Under the pieces are notes generated by a model, which was not told the DNA's origin, did not search any database, and saw only the letters and a program-made list of their open reading frames with translations. From Micavibrio sp. UBA2638 (GTDB lineage Bacteria > Pseudomonadota > Alphaproteobacteria > Micavibrionales > Micavibrionaceae), in contig DENS01000001.1 in the NCBI GenBank assembly GCA_002359735.1, positions 306,176 through 370,175 of the forward strand: a stretch of DNA of 64,000 nucleotides. The letters run 5' to 3'. The stretch's first letter is position 1, and each line of letters starts with the position of its first letter. Positions 27,373 to 36,114 of this stretch are shown in pieces. The translations under genes and the position numbers were made by a program.

Positions 27373-27831
27373 ATGACAACAAGAGCTGACGAAGAGCTTA
27401 CAGAATTAAAGTTGGCATTAACGCATATATTTGACGCTGGATCGTACCAATCAAGAAACGCTGTTGCGGGCGAAGAGCTTGAAAGCAATAAGCCGGTGTT
27501 GGAATGGACAAAAATTACGGCGCCAGGTTCTCCGGCCTCGGAAGTCTGGTTGCGCGATGTCCTCATCGCAGAAATACACCAACGCGGCTTGCCTGAGAAT
27601 GATGCCAAACTGCATATTGAGAATTTTATCCAATACCTTTATCAAGACCCACAATATGAGGCGTATTTGGATTTTATCCTTTCGCCAATATATAAACGTT
27701 CCGATATGGAAGTAGACTTAGTGTGGGAAGAACTGAACAAATATTTGGCGACTGAATTATCTCCCGAACAACAAAAACAGGGGCATTTTTCTTCGGAGCC
27801 AACGACTTTATTTGATACTTGGCAGCCTTAA
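27373..27831 (+). CDS. Orphan soluble protein, 152 residues, between panD and hisE
   Basis: The start at 27373 is chosen because AAAGGA sits seven bases upstream; an in-frame ATG at 27358 lies inside that ribosome site's context. The product is acidic and helical, with a Trp/Tyr-rich middle (YLYQDPQYEAYLDFILSPIY) and no signal peptide or membrane segment. I do not recognise it. It is convergent with hisE, stop to stop with one base between, and has a good promoter of its own. It is one of several plus-strand orphans set between minus-strand his genes. Confidence 0.65.
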   Translation: MTTRADEELTELKLALTHIFDAGSYQSRNAVAGEELESNKPVLEWTKITAPGSPASEVWLRDVLIAEIHQRGLPENDAKLHIENFIQYLYQDPQYEAYLDFILSPIYKRSDMEVDLVWEELNKYLATELSPEQQKQGHFSSEPTTLFDTWQP

Positions 27832-27832
27832 A

Positions 27833-28192
27833 CTATTCTGGATTTTCCTGACTACGTGAGGCCTTCTCAACCAAGCCGCCCACACCGAGACGTTGCCGCA
27901 GAACATCAAAAACGTCCTCAGGCGGTACATCATGATGCGCCAGCAAAACCAGCAGGTGAAACATCAAATCTGCCGCTTCTTCGGTAAAGCTCTCCCGGCG
28001 CTTTTTCTTGTCGGGCTGCGCATCAAGGCGCATCGCATCAATCACCAGCTCCACCGCTTCTTCACCCATTTTTTTGGCAATCTGCTTGGTGCCGCGCTTA
28101 TAAAGGCCGGCGACATATGATTTTTTCGGGTCCGCATTTTTGCGTTCCTGAAGCGTTTCATACAGTAATGTGATTATATCATCCTGATTCAT
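27833..28192 (-). CDS. hisE: Phosphoribosyl-ATP pyrophosphatase
   Basis: HisE hydrolyses phosphoribosyl-ATP to phosphoribosyl-AMP, the second step of histidine synthesis. The 119-residue protein shows the MazG-like all-alpha signature with metal-binding acids in KKMGEEAVELVIDA and EEAADLMFHLLVLLA. It is separate from HisI, as is common in alphaproteobacteria. It is the last his gene of the minus-strand cluster, 1.1 kb from hisF because a plus-strand orphan gene fills the gap, so whether it is still in the same transcript is uncertain. Confidence 0.95.
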   Translation of the reverse strand: MNQDDIITLLYETLQERKNADPKKSYVAGLYKRGTKQIAKKMGEEAVELVIDAMRLDAQPDKKKRRESFTEEAADLMFHLLVLLAHHDVPPEDVFDVLRQRLGVGGLVEKASRSQENPE

Positions 28193-28228
28193 AGTGTTGT
28201 TTTACACCAAAGCATAGGCAATTAAAAC

Positions 28229-28257
28229 TTGTAAAATTATCCGCCCTATATTATACA
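28229..28257 (+). promoter_or_regulatory. Promoter abutting the start of the zincin-like orphan gene (leaderless message predicted)
   Basis: TTGTAA (28229-28234), 17 bases, TATACA (28252-28257), then eight bases to the ATG at 28266. No ribosome-binding site is present between box and ATG. Confidence 0.55.
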
Positions 28258-28265
28258 TAACGCCG

Positions 28266-29360
28266 ATGACATTGATACAGAGTAATAAAAAAGCCGCCAG
28301 CGCCGCAGATATTCAAAAATTGCTGGATGACACCCATGCGATGGAGGCCCCGCTGGGCGTGCCCGTTCTGTTTTTAGACGAACGTGATTTTCACGCCGTC
28401 GATTACAATTCCCCGGATGCCGCGCAAACAATTCGCGACCAGTTTTCTAAAAGGCTAAAAAACAGTTCTCAATTTTTTCAAGATGCTTATAAACAAATGC
28501 AAGACATGTATGGGCCAAACTATCGCCATACATTAGAGTATCAAAGCCTGCAAACGCTGGTCACACAAGTATTAAGGCCGGACGAAGAATGGAATTTGGC
28601 AGGAATGTGCATGCGCGTTCCGAATGAAAAAAACAAAAAAGGAAATGCCCATTCTTACAGTGAACACACCTTTATAGATCCATTATTGTCAATAATTGCC
28701 ACCCACAACAACATAGAAAACCATGAGGACCTACCGCCGCATATTGCATGGGGTCTAAATTATTTCACAACATGGCATGAAATTGGGCATTCTGTTCAAG
28801 CCGATGAAACGCACGCTGATACCATCGCATCCGTAATGTGCCGGCAGGCCCTCGAAGATACATCAGTCGTGAAAATATGGGCTGATACCAATGTACTTGT
28901 ATACGCCGCATTTTTAAATAATCCGCCATACTCCAGTTATAAATGGGATGCTGTTGAGGCTGTAGATCATATATCCAGATTGCCATTACATCAAATAGAC
29001 CGCATGGATCAAAATCACATAAAACGCTTACGGTTTATAAATTTCCATAGCAATAAGAAGGCACCTTCACAAACATTAAAAGCAATCCTGGAAAAAGTGA
29101 ATATTGAAGACCCCCCACTCTTTTCCGTCGAAGAAGTTAGTAAACTGGCAGAAGCATCCGAATATTTTCTTAAAAAATGGCAGCATAAAAAAGGCAAAGC
29201 TGAATACTCCATACTTCAGAGATTTCACCTTGCGGCCCATCGCAAAAGCAAAGGCATAGATGCCTACCGTGATGATACATTGGAAGATAAAATGTGGGGC
29301 AATGGCTATCGCCCGCACGGCTTGCCTAAAACCTTACCGGAATTCCTGCCTGCGCCATAG
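28266..29360 (+). CDS. Orphan protein with zincin-like HEIGH motif, putative metallopeptidase
   Basis: This 364-residue protein has no signal peptide. Its centre carries HEIGH at residues 171-175 after a hydrophobic lead-in (AWGLNYFTTW), followed closely by QADETHADTIAS with E181, H183 and D185 as candidate third metal ligands. HExxH followed by a nearby acidic or histidine ligand in an Ala-rich helix is typical of zinc peptidases; the spacing here is short, so the family is not one I can name. The gene sits between hisE and hisF on the other strand, and its last 35 bases overlap hisF tail to tail. The message is predicted to be leaderless. A peptidase role is inference from the motif only. 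Confidence 0.7.
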   Translation: MTLIQSNKKAASAADIQKLLDDTHAMEAPLGVPVLFLDERDFHAVDYNSPDAAQTIRDQFSKRLKNSSQFFQDAYKQMQDMYGPNYRHTLEYQSLQTLVTQVLRPDEEWNLAGMCMRVPNEKNKKGNAHSYSEHTFIDPLLSIIATHNNIENHEDLPPHIAWGLNYFTTWHEIGHSVQADETHADTIASVMCRQALEDTSVVKIWADTNVLVYAAFLNNPPYSSYKWDAVEAVDHISRLPLHQIDRMDQNHIKRLRFINFHSNKKAPSQTLKAILEKVNIEDPPLFSVEEVSKLAEASEYFLKKWQHKKGKAEYSILQRFHLAAHRKSKGIDAYRDDTLEDKMWGNGYRPHGLPKTLPEFLPAP

Positions 29361-30090
29361 CTGCCTTGGCCTCTTGAATCGAATATTCACCGAAATGAAA
29401 AATCGACGCGGCCAAAACCGCACTGGCATGGCCTTGCGTAACCCCTTGTGTCAAATGATCCAGCGTACCCACACCGCCAGAGGCAATAATCGGGACATGC
29501 ACCGCATCGGCAATGGCCCGGGTCAACGGGATGTTAAATCCGGCTTTCGTGCCATCGCGGTCCATAGAGGTCACCAGTAATTCTCCTGCGCCATATTCAG
29601 CCATTTTAACGGCCCATTCCACCGCATCAATACCCGTCCCTTTACGTCCGCCATGGGTGAAAATTTCCCAGCCCTCACTGCCATCTTCCTTGGCCTTGGC
29701 ATCAATGGCCACCACAATGGCCTGCGATCCGCATTTATCAGAGGCCTGCTTAACAAAATCAGGGTTTTTTACCGCCGCGGAATTAATGGAAACCTTGTCC
29801 GCCCCGGCATTCAGCAAATGACGAATATGGGAAATTTCGCTAATGCCCCCGCCAACTGTCAGGGGGATAAACACTTCGTCTGCCACATGGCGCACCATAT
29901 CGACAATGGTATCGCGCCCCTGATGGGTGGCGGTAATATCCAGAAAACACAATTCATCCGCGCCGGCATCATTGTAAATTTTGGCCTGTTCCACCGGATC
30001 ACCGGCATCACGGATATCAACAAAGTTCACACCTTTAACAACGCGGCCATTATCGACATCAAGACAGGGAATAATTCGTGTTTTTAACAT
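29326..30090 (-). CDS. hisF: Imidazole glycerol phosphate synthase, cyclase subunit
   Basis: HisF takes ammonia from HisH and converts PRFAR to imidazole glycerol phosphate and AICAR. The 254-residue barrel begins MLKTRIIPCLDVDNGRVVKG with the catalytic D11, and the second catalytic aspartate is in VVAIDAK. Phosphate-binding glycine loops (GGGI, SGGVG) are intact. The longer frame starting at 30126 is not needed. It is downstream of hisA on the same strand, with a 100-codon plus-strand orphan between them. Its 3' end overlaps the zincin-like orphan by 35 bases. Confidence 0.97.
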   Translation of the reverse strand: MLKTRIIPCLDVDNGRVVKGVNFVDIRDAGDPVEQAKIYNDAGADELCFLDITATHQGRDTIVDMVRHVADEVFIPLTVGGGISEISHIRHLLNAGADKVSINSAAVKNPDFVKQASDKCGSQAIVVAIDAKAKEDGSEGWEIFTHGGRKGTGIDAVEWAVKMAEYGAGELLVTSMDRDGTKAGFNIPLTRAIADAVHVPIIASGGVGTLDHLTQGVTQGHASAVLAASIFHFGEYSIQEAKAAMAQAGIPVRF

Positions 30091-30219
30091 GGGGCTGAAA
30101 TTATAGGCTTTGATCAAACGGCGCAAGTACGATTATCCCAACAAATCTATTGCCAAGGATAATTTTGACACAATGGGATAAACATGACATACAATCTCGG
30201 GTGAACAGGAGTAAAAATA

Positions 30220-30522
30220 ATGTCAGCAACAAAAAACTTAAAAGCCACATTTTCATACGCCGCTGAAGACAGGCAAACGCAAATGAATGTATCCATATTG
30301 CCCACCGGCGAAACGGCAAAAGCATTACCAGACGATTTTAGTTTAAACGCAGCATGCCCGAAAAACATACCGCTGGAGGCCGTGTTAAAAACACTTACGC
30401 AAAATCTGTTTTCCAAATTGGATCAAAGTGATAAGCAAGCCTTAAATCTGTCCGATCCATGCGAAATAGAATTTAAAGACGTTAATGGCCATAACACCAT
30501 TTCATTTACACTGGATATCTAG
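30220..30522 (+). CDS. Orphan small protein, 100 residues, between hisF and hisA
   Basis: A strong ribosome site AGGAG seven bases before the ATG supports translation. The product is small, soluble and acidic, with alternating beta-like stretches (LKATFSYAAEDR, EIEFKDVNGHNTISFTLDI) and one or two helices in the middle. No domain is recognised. Four bases of its 3' end overlap the end of hisA on the opposite strand. It is the most compact of the plus-strand orphans inserted among the his genes; because it separates hisA from hisF, antisense effects on the his message are possible but not shown. Confidence 0.68.
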   Translation: MSATKNLKATFSYAAEDRQTQMNVSILPTGETAKALPDDFSLNAACPKNIPLEAVLKTLTQNLFSKLDQSDKQALNLSDPCEIEFKDVNGHNTISFTLDI

Positions 30523-31241
30523 GCCGCGATTTTAAGGGCTTCTATCGGATCTATCGTCTCTTCATACAGGGCTTTACCTACGATCACGCCATTAACGCCA
30601 TATTCTTCGGCGGCCTTCACATTGCGAATATCATCCAGAGAATGCGCCCCGCCCGAGGCAATAACGGGGATTGACGTTTCCTGCGCCAGCGCAATGGTTG
30701 AAACCGTATTGACGCCTTTGCCGGTACCATCACGGTCAATATCGGTGTAAATAATCGCGGCAACACCCGCATCTTCAAACATATGCGCCAGTTCATTGGC
30801 CTGAATATCGGCTTTATCCACCCAGCCATTGACCATGACCATGCCTTCAATTGCATCAATACCGACCACAATTTGCCCGGGGAATTCATGGCAGGCCTTT
30901 TTAACCAGATCCGGATCACTGGCCGCGGCACTGCCGATAATAACGCGGCTTACGCCTTCAGACAGCCAATGTTCAATCTGCTTGATATTACGAATACCGC
31001 CGCCAAGCTGTACGGGGATATCAACATCCTTGATAATATCACGCACCGCCCGGTGATTAACGGGGCTGCCTTGTATGGCCCCGTCCAGATCCACAACATG
31101 CAGCCATGAAAACCCCATAGAGGCCCATTTTGCCGCCTGATTCGCGGGGTTATCATTATACACGGTATCACGCGTCATATCGCCCTTATACAGGCGGACG
31201 CATTTACCTTCTTTTAAATCAATCGCGGGGTAAATAATCAT
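30519..31241 (-). CDS. hisA: ProFAR isomerase
   Basis: HisA (240 residues) isomerises ProFAR to PRFAR in histidine synthesis. It starts MIIYPAIDLKEGKCVRL with catalytic aspartate D8; the second aspartate is in VVGIDAIEG. Phosphate-binding loops LGGGIRN and IASGGAHS are present. Compared with most HisA proteins length and motif order are normal. I use ATG 31241, because two extra residues from 31247 do not match the family. It sits between a GNAT gene (upstream) and hisF (downstream). Confidence 0.97.
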   Translation of the reverse strand: MIIYPAIDLKEGKCVRLYKGDMTRDTVYNDNPANQAAKWASMGFSWLHVVDLDGAIQGSPVNHRAVRDIIKDVDIPVQLGGGIRNIKQIEHWLSEGVSRVIIGSAAASDPDLVKKACHEFPGQIVVGIDAIEGMVMVNGWVDKADIQANELAHMFEDAGVAAIIYTDIDRDGTGKGVNTVSTIALAQETSIPVIASGGAHSLDDIRNVKAAEEYGVNGVIVGKALYEETIDPIEALKIAA

Positions 31242-31321
31242 ATACAATGTATAATCAAGGCAAGGCGCGCTGGCAAGACGGATTCATCATGATCACCACG
31301 AAATATAAAAGGCGGCAGGGT

Positions 31322-31870
31322 CTAGGAAAGCACCTTGCAGTAATAATGCCCTTTGATCACCTTATCATCGACAATGGCATAACATGGATGCGTGCCAATC
31401 CGTTCAAACCCAAGGGATTCATATAATTTCATGGCCGATTGCAACGTATCACGTACATCAAGGTTTATAACCCTGGCCCCTTCTTCGATGGCGGCTTTTT
31501 CCGCTTCCTTGATCAAAAGGGTGGCCAAACCGTGACCGCGCGCCCAAGGGGCGACGAAATTGGTGGTTAATTGTACGCTATGGGCCTGGGCCTCATTATT
31601 ATGCGGTGGTTTAACCAACTGACATGTTCCGCAGATAACCCCATCCAGACGGGCCACCAATAAAATACGCGACGGCATGGCAATCACACCCTGCCAGAAC
31701 CTTTCCAGCGTTTCGCGTGGCGGCAAGCGCAGCCAACCAAAACCACCGCCATCTTCAATGGCCGCATCGGTCGCATCGCATAAATCATTTAAATCTGCGG
31801 GCGTAAATTGTGTAACCCGCTCTACTGTGGGAACAGGTTCTAATGGTTTGGGTTGTAACTGATCACTCAT
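31322..31870 (-). CDS. GNAT family N-acetyltransferase in the his cluster
   Basis: This 182-residue protein has the acetyl-CoA binding motif A in RGHGLATLLIKEAEKAA and the following strand VINLDVRDTLQSAMKLYESLGFERIG typical of GNAT enzymes. AGGGAGA eight bases before ATG 31870 favours this start over the upstream one at 31900. It lies between hisH and hisA on the same strand and is probably cotranscribed with them. The substrate is unknown; no step of histidine synthesis needs an acetyltransferase. Confidence 0.88.
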   Translation of the reverse strand: MSDQLQPKPLEPVPTVERVTQFTPADLNDLCDATDAAIEDGGGFGWLRLPPRETLERFWQGVIAMPSRILLVARLDGVICGTCQLVKPPHNNEAQAHSVQLTTNFVAPWARGHGLATLLIKEAEKAAIEEGARVINLDVRDTLQSAMKLYESLGFERIGTHPCYAIVDDKVIKGHYYCKVLS

Positions 31871-31959
31871 GGATAGATCTCCCTGCCGCTCTGCTTTCAC
31901 TATCTCTTCATTATACCGTTAATTTGGGCCTCTGTGGCAAGATTCTATGCTGCGGCGCT

Positions 31960-32631
31960 TCATGGCTTCCACTGAAGGAAATCCGAAATCAAACGCAATC
32001 CGGCGACATGGCTTTTCTCGGGGTGAAACTGGCACCCAACCATATTATCGCGGCCAACAACCGCAGGAACCAGACCGCCATAATCAGTATAGGCCAGGAT
32101 ATGATGGATGCTGGAACAATCAAACTGATAGGAATGCACGAAATAAAAATGCGTATCCGGCTTCACATGCCGTAAAACAAAATGGGAATTATCCTGCGCC
32201 ACCGAGGCCGACGGAATCATTAATTCATTCCAGCCCATATGCGGAATTTTAAGCGATGGATCGTCGGGCTGCATGGGCCTGACTTCACCGTCAATCCAGC
32301 CCAAACCGGAATGAATACCGCCCTCCAGCCCGCGGCTGGCCATTAATTGCATCCCAACGCAAATACCCAAAAACGGTTTGCCTGCATCAATCACGTTATG
32401 TTCCAGCGCATCAACCATGCCATCCACAGCGCGGAGGCCAGCAATACAATCACCAAAGGCGCCCTGACCGGGCAAGACGATGGAATCGGCCTGATCTAAA
32501 TCCTCAGCCCGGGATGAAACACGAACATTTAAATCAAGCGCTTCATCATTGGCAATTTTTTCAAAAGCCTTGGCGGCGCTGCGTAAATTACCCGATCCGT
32601 AATCAATGATGATAACATTTTGCTTGCTCAT
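31960..32631 (-). CDS. hisH: Imidazole glycerol phosphate synthase, glutamine amidotransferase subunit
   Basis: HisH releases ammonia from glutamine and channels it to HisF. The 223-residue class I amidotransferase has the nucleophile cysteine in LGICVGMQLM and the histidine-glutamate pair in GCQFHPEKS, plus the family segment YFVHSYQFD. Length is slightly above the usual 200-210. It is followed by the GNAT gene and hisA on the same strand. The upstream region toward hisD is 184 bases, where divergent promoters for hisH and hisD must lie. Confidence 0.96.
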   Translation of the reverse strand: MSKQNVIIIDYGSGNLRSAAKAFEKIANDEALDLNVRVSSRAEDLDQADSIVLPGQGAFGDCIAGLRAVDGMVDALEHNVIDAGKPFLGICVGMQLMASRGLEGGIHSGLGWIDGEVRPMQPDDPSLKIPHMGWNELMIPSASVAQDNSHFVLRHVKPDTHFYFVHSYQFDCSSIHHILAYTDYGGLVPAVVGRDNMVGCQFHPEKSHVAGLRLISDFLQWKP

Positions 32632-32815
32632 GGCGCCGAGCTTATAAGCATTTTCATCGCAAGAAAAGACATATTCAGCTTATTTTTATCAGCTAGTAGC
32701 ATACCCGCCCGTTATTAGGCATAACGAATGCTAAATAATATTTACAACCGCCCGCGATCACGGTAACCATAGCGTTACAATCCTAATGAAAGCTGATCGA
32801 ATACAAACGGGCAAA

Positions 32816-34117
32816 ATGAATATTTCTTTTTATAAATGGTCTGAAACAGATAACGCCACCAAAGCACGCATTATGCGCCGCGCACAGGCCAATATTGATG
32901 CGGTGACACAAGCCGTGATGCCCATCATTACGGATGTAAAATCACGCGGCGATGCCGCCCTTATTGATTATGCCGCCAAATTCGAAAAGGCCAAAATTAC
33001 CAATCTTAAAGCCAGCGAAGAAGAATTTGCCGCCGCCGACGATGCACTGGATGATGATCTTAAGGCCGCAATAGCGCATTGCGCCCGCAATGTGAAAACA
33101 TTCCACGCCGAACAAATGAACCGCATCGAAAAACCATGGATGATAGAGATTGAACCCGGGGTCTTTGCGGGTGAGCAGGTTAACCCGATCGAATCGGTGG
33201 GACTGTACGTTCCGCGCGGCAAGGGCGCCTTTCCATCGGCTCTTTATATGCTGGCCATTCCGGCCGTTCTTGCAGGGGTTAAAAATATTGCCATTGTCAC
33301 CCCGCCCACACCAGACGGTAAAATCGATGCCGCCACCTTATATACCGCGCGGCTTTGCGGCGTTGAAACCGTTTATAAATGCGGCGGAGCACAAGCCATT
33401 GCCGCATTGGCATACGGCACCCAAACCGTACCCAAAGTGCGTAAAGTTCTGGGACCGGGAAGCCCCTATGTCGCGGCGGCCAAACGCGTTCTATCCGATG
33501 TCATGGACCCGGGCATGCCCGCCGGGCCCTCAGAATCGATTATTCTGGCCGATGAAACCGCGAACCCCCACAACACATGCTGGGACCTGTTAAACGAGGC
33601 CGAACATGGCGAAGACAGCGCGGCCTTATTAATTACGCATGATGAAAAACTGGCCAGTTATGTGCGCGGGAATTTGCCCGCCATTATTGATGAATTGCCC
33701 GAACCGCACAGATCTATCTGCCATAGTGTCATGGCCAATTACGGCGGTATTATCTTGTCTGATTCTTTGGATCATTCCATCGACATTGCCAATGAATACG
33801 CGGCCGAACATTTACATTTAAAAGTAAAAGATGCGGATTCTGTCGCCGGAAAAATTAACCATGCCGGTGAAATTTTACTGGGTGAGTACACCCCGTCCTC
33901 ATTGGGAAATTATGGCATTGGCGTCAACCATGTCTTGCCCACAGGCGGTTGGGCCCATACATATTCCTGTACGTCTGTTTGGGATTTTCTAAAACGTACA
34001 TCTATATCAAAAGTGACAGAACAAGGATTTCATACTTTAAAACACAGTGTCACCACCATGACCGATTACGAGAATTTCCCGGCCCATGGCGATGTCATAC
34101 GCAAGCGGCAAATATAA
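32816..34117 (+). CDS. hisD: Histidinol dehydrogenase
   Basis: HisD (433 residues from ATG 32816) oxidises histidinol to histidine in two NAD-dependent steps. Signatures include YVPRGKGAFPSALYMLAIPA, the zinc-site residues in DLLNEAEHGEDSA and AAEHLHLKV, and GPSESIILAD. The upstream ATG at 32786 adds ten residues not expected in the family. It is transcribed opposite to the other his genes here and is immediately followed by the GreB-like gene. Frame and length are complete. Confidence 0.96.
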   Translation: MNISFYKWSETDNATKARIMRRAQANIDAVTQAVMPIITDVKSRGDAALIDYAAKFEKAKITNLKASEEEFAAADDALDDDLKAAIAHCARNVKTFHAEQMNRIEKPWMIEIEPGVFAGEQVNPIESVGLYVPRGKGAFPSALYMLAIPAVLAGVKNIAIVTPPTPDGKIDAATLYTARLCGVETVYKCGGAQAIAALAYGTQTVPKVRKVLGPGSPYVAAAKRVLSDVMDPGMPAGPSESIILADETANPHNTCWDLLNEAEHGEDSAALLITHDEKLASYVRGNLPAIIDELPEPHRSICHSVMANYGGIILSDSLDHSIDIANEYAAEHLHLKVKDADSVAGKINHAGEILLGEYTPSSLGNYGIGVNHVLPTGGWAHTYSCTSVWDFLKRTSISKVTEQGFHTLKHSVTTMTDYENFPAHGDVIRKRQI

Positions 34118-34134
34118 ATCATACAGACACATAA

Positions 34135-34623
34135 ATGGCAGATTTTATTCACTATATGACCCCCAAAGGATTTAAAGCACTGCGCGATGAGCTGCATTGG
34201 TTGAACCATGAAGAGCGCCCCAAAATCACGGAAATTGTCAGCTGGGCCGCCGGTAATGGGGACCGCAGCGAAAATGGCGATTACATATACAACAAAAAAC
34301 GTTTGCGCGAAATTGACCGGCGCATGCGCTATTTAATCAAAAAACTGGAAAATACCAAGGTCGTTGACCCCAAAAGCCAGCAAGGTCTGGACCGCGTTTA
34401 TTTTGGTGCCCGCGTCACCTATTACCGCGAAGACGACAGTATAGTAACCGTTCATCTGGTTGATGTAGACGAAGCCGATTTTGACGCTGGTAAAATTAAC
34501 TGGCTTTCCCCCGTTGGCAAAGCGTTAATGAAGGCCGCAGTTGGTGACGAGGTAAAAGTGATCACCGATAACGGCGCTGAATTAATTGAAGTTTTGAAAA
34601 TTGAATATCCGCTGGATGCATAA
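34135..34623 (+). CDS. greB: GreB/GreA family transcription elongation factor
   Basis: Gre factors enter the RNA polymerase secondary channel and stimulate cleavage of backtracked RNA. This 162-residue protein has the N-terminal coiled coil with the acidic tip region (AAGNGDRSENGDYIYNKKRLREIDRRMRYL is the family block, cited by its ends AAGNGDRSENGDY and IDRRMRYLIKKLE) and the C-terminal FKBP-like domain (SPVGKALMKAAVGDEVKV). Several features, including RRMRYLIKKLE, fit GreB better than GreA. It lies 17 bases after hisD and is probably cotranscribed. The DNA tip residues Asp and Glu are present in SENGDY. Confidence 0.93.
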   Translation: MADFIHYMTPKGFKALRDELHWLNHEERPKITEIVSWAAGNGDRSENGDYIYNKKRLREIDRRMRYLIKKLENTKVVDPKSQQGLDRVYFGARVTYYREDDSIVTVHLVDVDEADFDAGKINWLSPVGKALMKAAVGDEVKVITDNGAELIEVLKIEYPLDA

Positions 34624-34709
34624 AAGCCAAAACCATCCGGCCAATCAACTTTATTGACCAGACGCGATATAAACACAAATAACCCTTTAAACCGGGGCAC
34701 ATTATAAGA

Positions 34710-35336
34710 TCAGGTTACAGGATCAGGGGTCATAAAGGTTTTCTGCGTCCAATTTCTGATATATTCACCCATTTTATTATATCGTTGCTTGCCCTGTAGG
34801 GACTGCACAACATCACAACGCGGATATAAGTGTTCCAATTGACGCTCCAGATTTGGAACCTGCGGTATTTTTAAGGCACGTACACCTTCGGGCATACGGT
34901 ACGCCATGCGGCTGAATTTATCGGCAATTTTTATATTATCCGTTTCACGGGCGCGGTAATCAATCATAACATCAGGCTGAAGGCGGAACCCTTCTTTTAA
35001 CCTTTGAATTTCATCCTTGGTTAATTTGTCGTCGCCCCATGCTGCATAAATATTTGTTTGGTAATCCTGCAATTTGCTCACGGCCGAGGCGCAATCCAGA
35101 AATAACGCGCGCAATGAATTTGGCGGGGCGATATGCATGGCCTCCATTGCGGTGCGAAACTCGCTATGGACGATCCCTTTTTTGGTTTTACCCAGGCTCA
35201 TAATATGCACAGATTCCAGATAGGCTTCACTGTCCGGCATTAGAATAATCGCCCCGCTGGAATAATTACGCAAGCGGCGACTGGCATCAGTATAAGCGAC
35301 AAATAACCCTGTTTTATCTTTATTATTATTTTTCAT
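34710..35336 (-). CDS. Orphan protein with RNase H-like active-site pattern
   Basis: This 208-residue soluble protein is not one I can name, but acidic residues follow the RNase H-like order: D17 in LFVAYTDASRR (strand 1), E59 in VHSEFRTAMEAM (helix 1), D81 in ALFLDCASAV (strand 4) and D139 in IKIADKFSRMA (final helix). The local contexts TDAS, hSEF..A, LDCASAV and ADKFSR match those of RNase HI closely. Similar domains occur in YpdQ-like and other RNase H homologues. RNA-DNA hybrid cleavage is therefore plausible, though the N-terminal third and C-terminal tail are unusual. It lies between greB and hisB, minus strand, with no operon partner. Confidence 0.65.
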   Translation of the reverse strand: MKNNNKDKTGLFVAYTDASRRLRNYSSGAIILMPDSEAYLESVHIMSLGKTKKGIVHSEFRTAMEAMHIAPPNSLRALFLDCASAVSKLQDYQTNIYAAWGDDKLTKDEIQRLKEGFRLQPDVMIDYRARETDNIKIADKFSRMAYRMPEGVRALKIPQVPNLERQLEHLYPRCDVVQSLQGKQRYNKMGEYIRNWTQKTFMTPDPVT

Positions 35337-35392
35337 ATTCCCTGTATACCATAAAGTTTACATGGCGGTCAATTTCATGACCCGAATGGGAA

Positions 35393-36001
35393 CTATAGCG
35401 CCCCTTTTGTGCTGGGTAAAGCCTCGGATGCGCGCGGGTCAATTTCCACGGCAATCCGCAACGCTTTGGCACAGGCTTTAAATATACTCTCTGCGATGTG
35501 GTGATTATTCGACCCCTTTTGATTTTCGACATGCAGCGTTATGCCGCCCGCCCCGGCCAGGGCCTGAAAGAATTCCTGGAATAATTCTGTATCCATTTCG
35601 CCCAGTGATGGGGATGTGAAAACGGCATCCCACACCAAAAAAGCTCTGTTCGATAAATCCAGCGCCACCATCGACCGCGCCTCGTCCATCACCACTGTAT
35701 AATGCCCGTACCGGCGAATACCTTTTTTATCGCCTATGGCGTCTTTAATGGCCTGCCCCAATGCAATGCCTGTGTCTTCAACGCTGTGATGGGCATCAAT
35801 GTGTAAATCACCATCGCATTTGATTGTCATGTCAATCAGGGAATGTTTCGATAATTGTTCCAGCATGTGATCAAAAAAACCAATGCCGGTTTGAATATCA
35901 TTTTGACCGGTTCCATCCAGATTAACGGAAACAGAAATTTTTGTTTCATTGGTTTTGCGTTCTATAACACCTATACGGCCGGCGCCGCCATCTTTGGGCA
36001 T
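35393..36001 (-). CDS. hisB: Imidazoleglycerol-phosphate dehydratase
   Basis: HisB (202 residues from ATG 36001) removes water from imidazole glycerol phosphate. The two manganese-binding repeats are intact: FFDHMLEQLSKHS, HIDAHHSVEDTGI and EFFQALAGAGGITLHV, with NNHHIAESIFKACAKAL near the end. It is the monofunctional form without the N-terminal phosphatase. The longer frame to 36106 adds 35 residues foreign to the family. It is the 5'-most his gene of the minus-strand group and diverges from the serine protease gene. Interruption by greB, hisD and the orphan means hisB and hisH probably have separate transcripts. Confidence 0.96.
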   Translation of the reverse strand: MPKDGGAGRIGVIERKTNETKISVSVNLDGTGQNDIQTGIGFFDHMLEQLSKHSLIDMTIKCDGDLHIDAHHSVEDTGIALGQAIKDAIGDKKGIRRYGHYTVVMDEARSMVALDLSNRAFLVWDAVFTSPSLGEMDTELFQEFFQALAGAGGITLHVENQKGSNNHHIAESIFKACAKALRIAVEIDPRASEALPSTKGAL

Positions 36002-36114
36002 ATCAATCTCTTTCTTTTCAGACAGTGAATTATGGCTTACACTATATTTGATTCTTAACGGCAGAGCATTTGACCCCGCGCTGCTTTCTTCATTAAGCAA
36101 TACCATACCATTCG

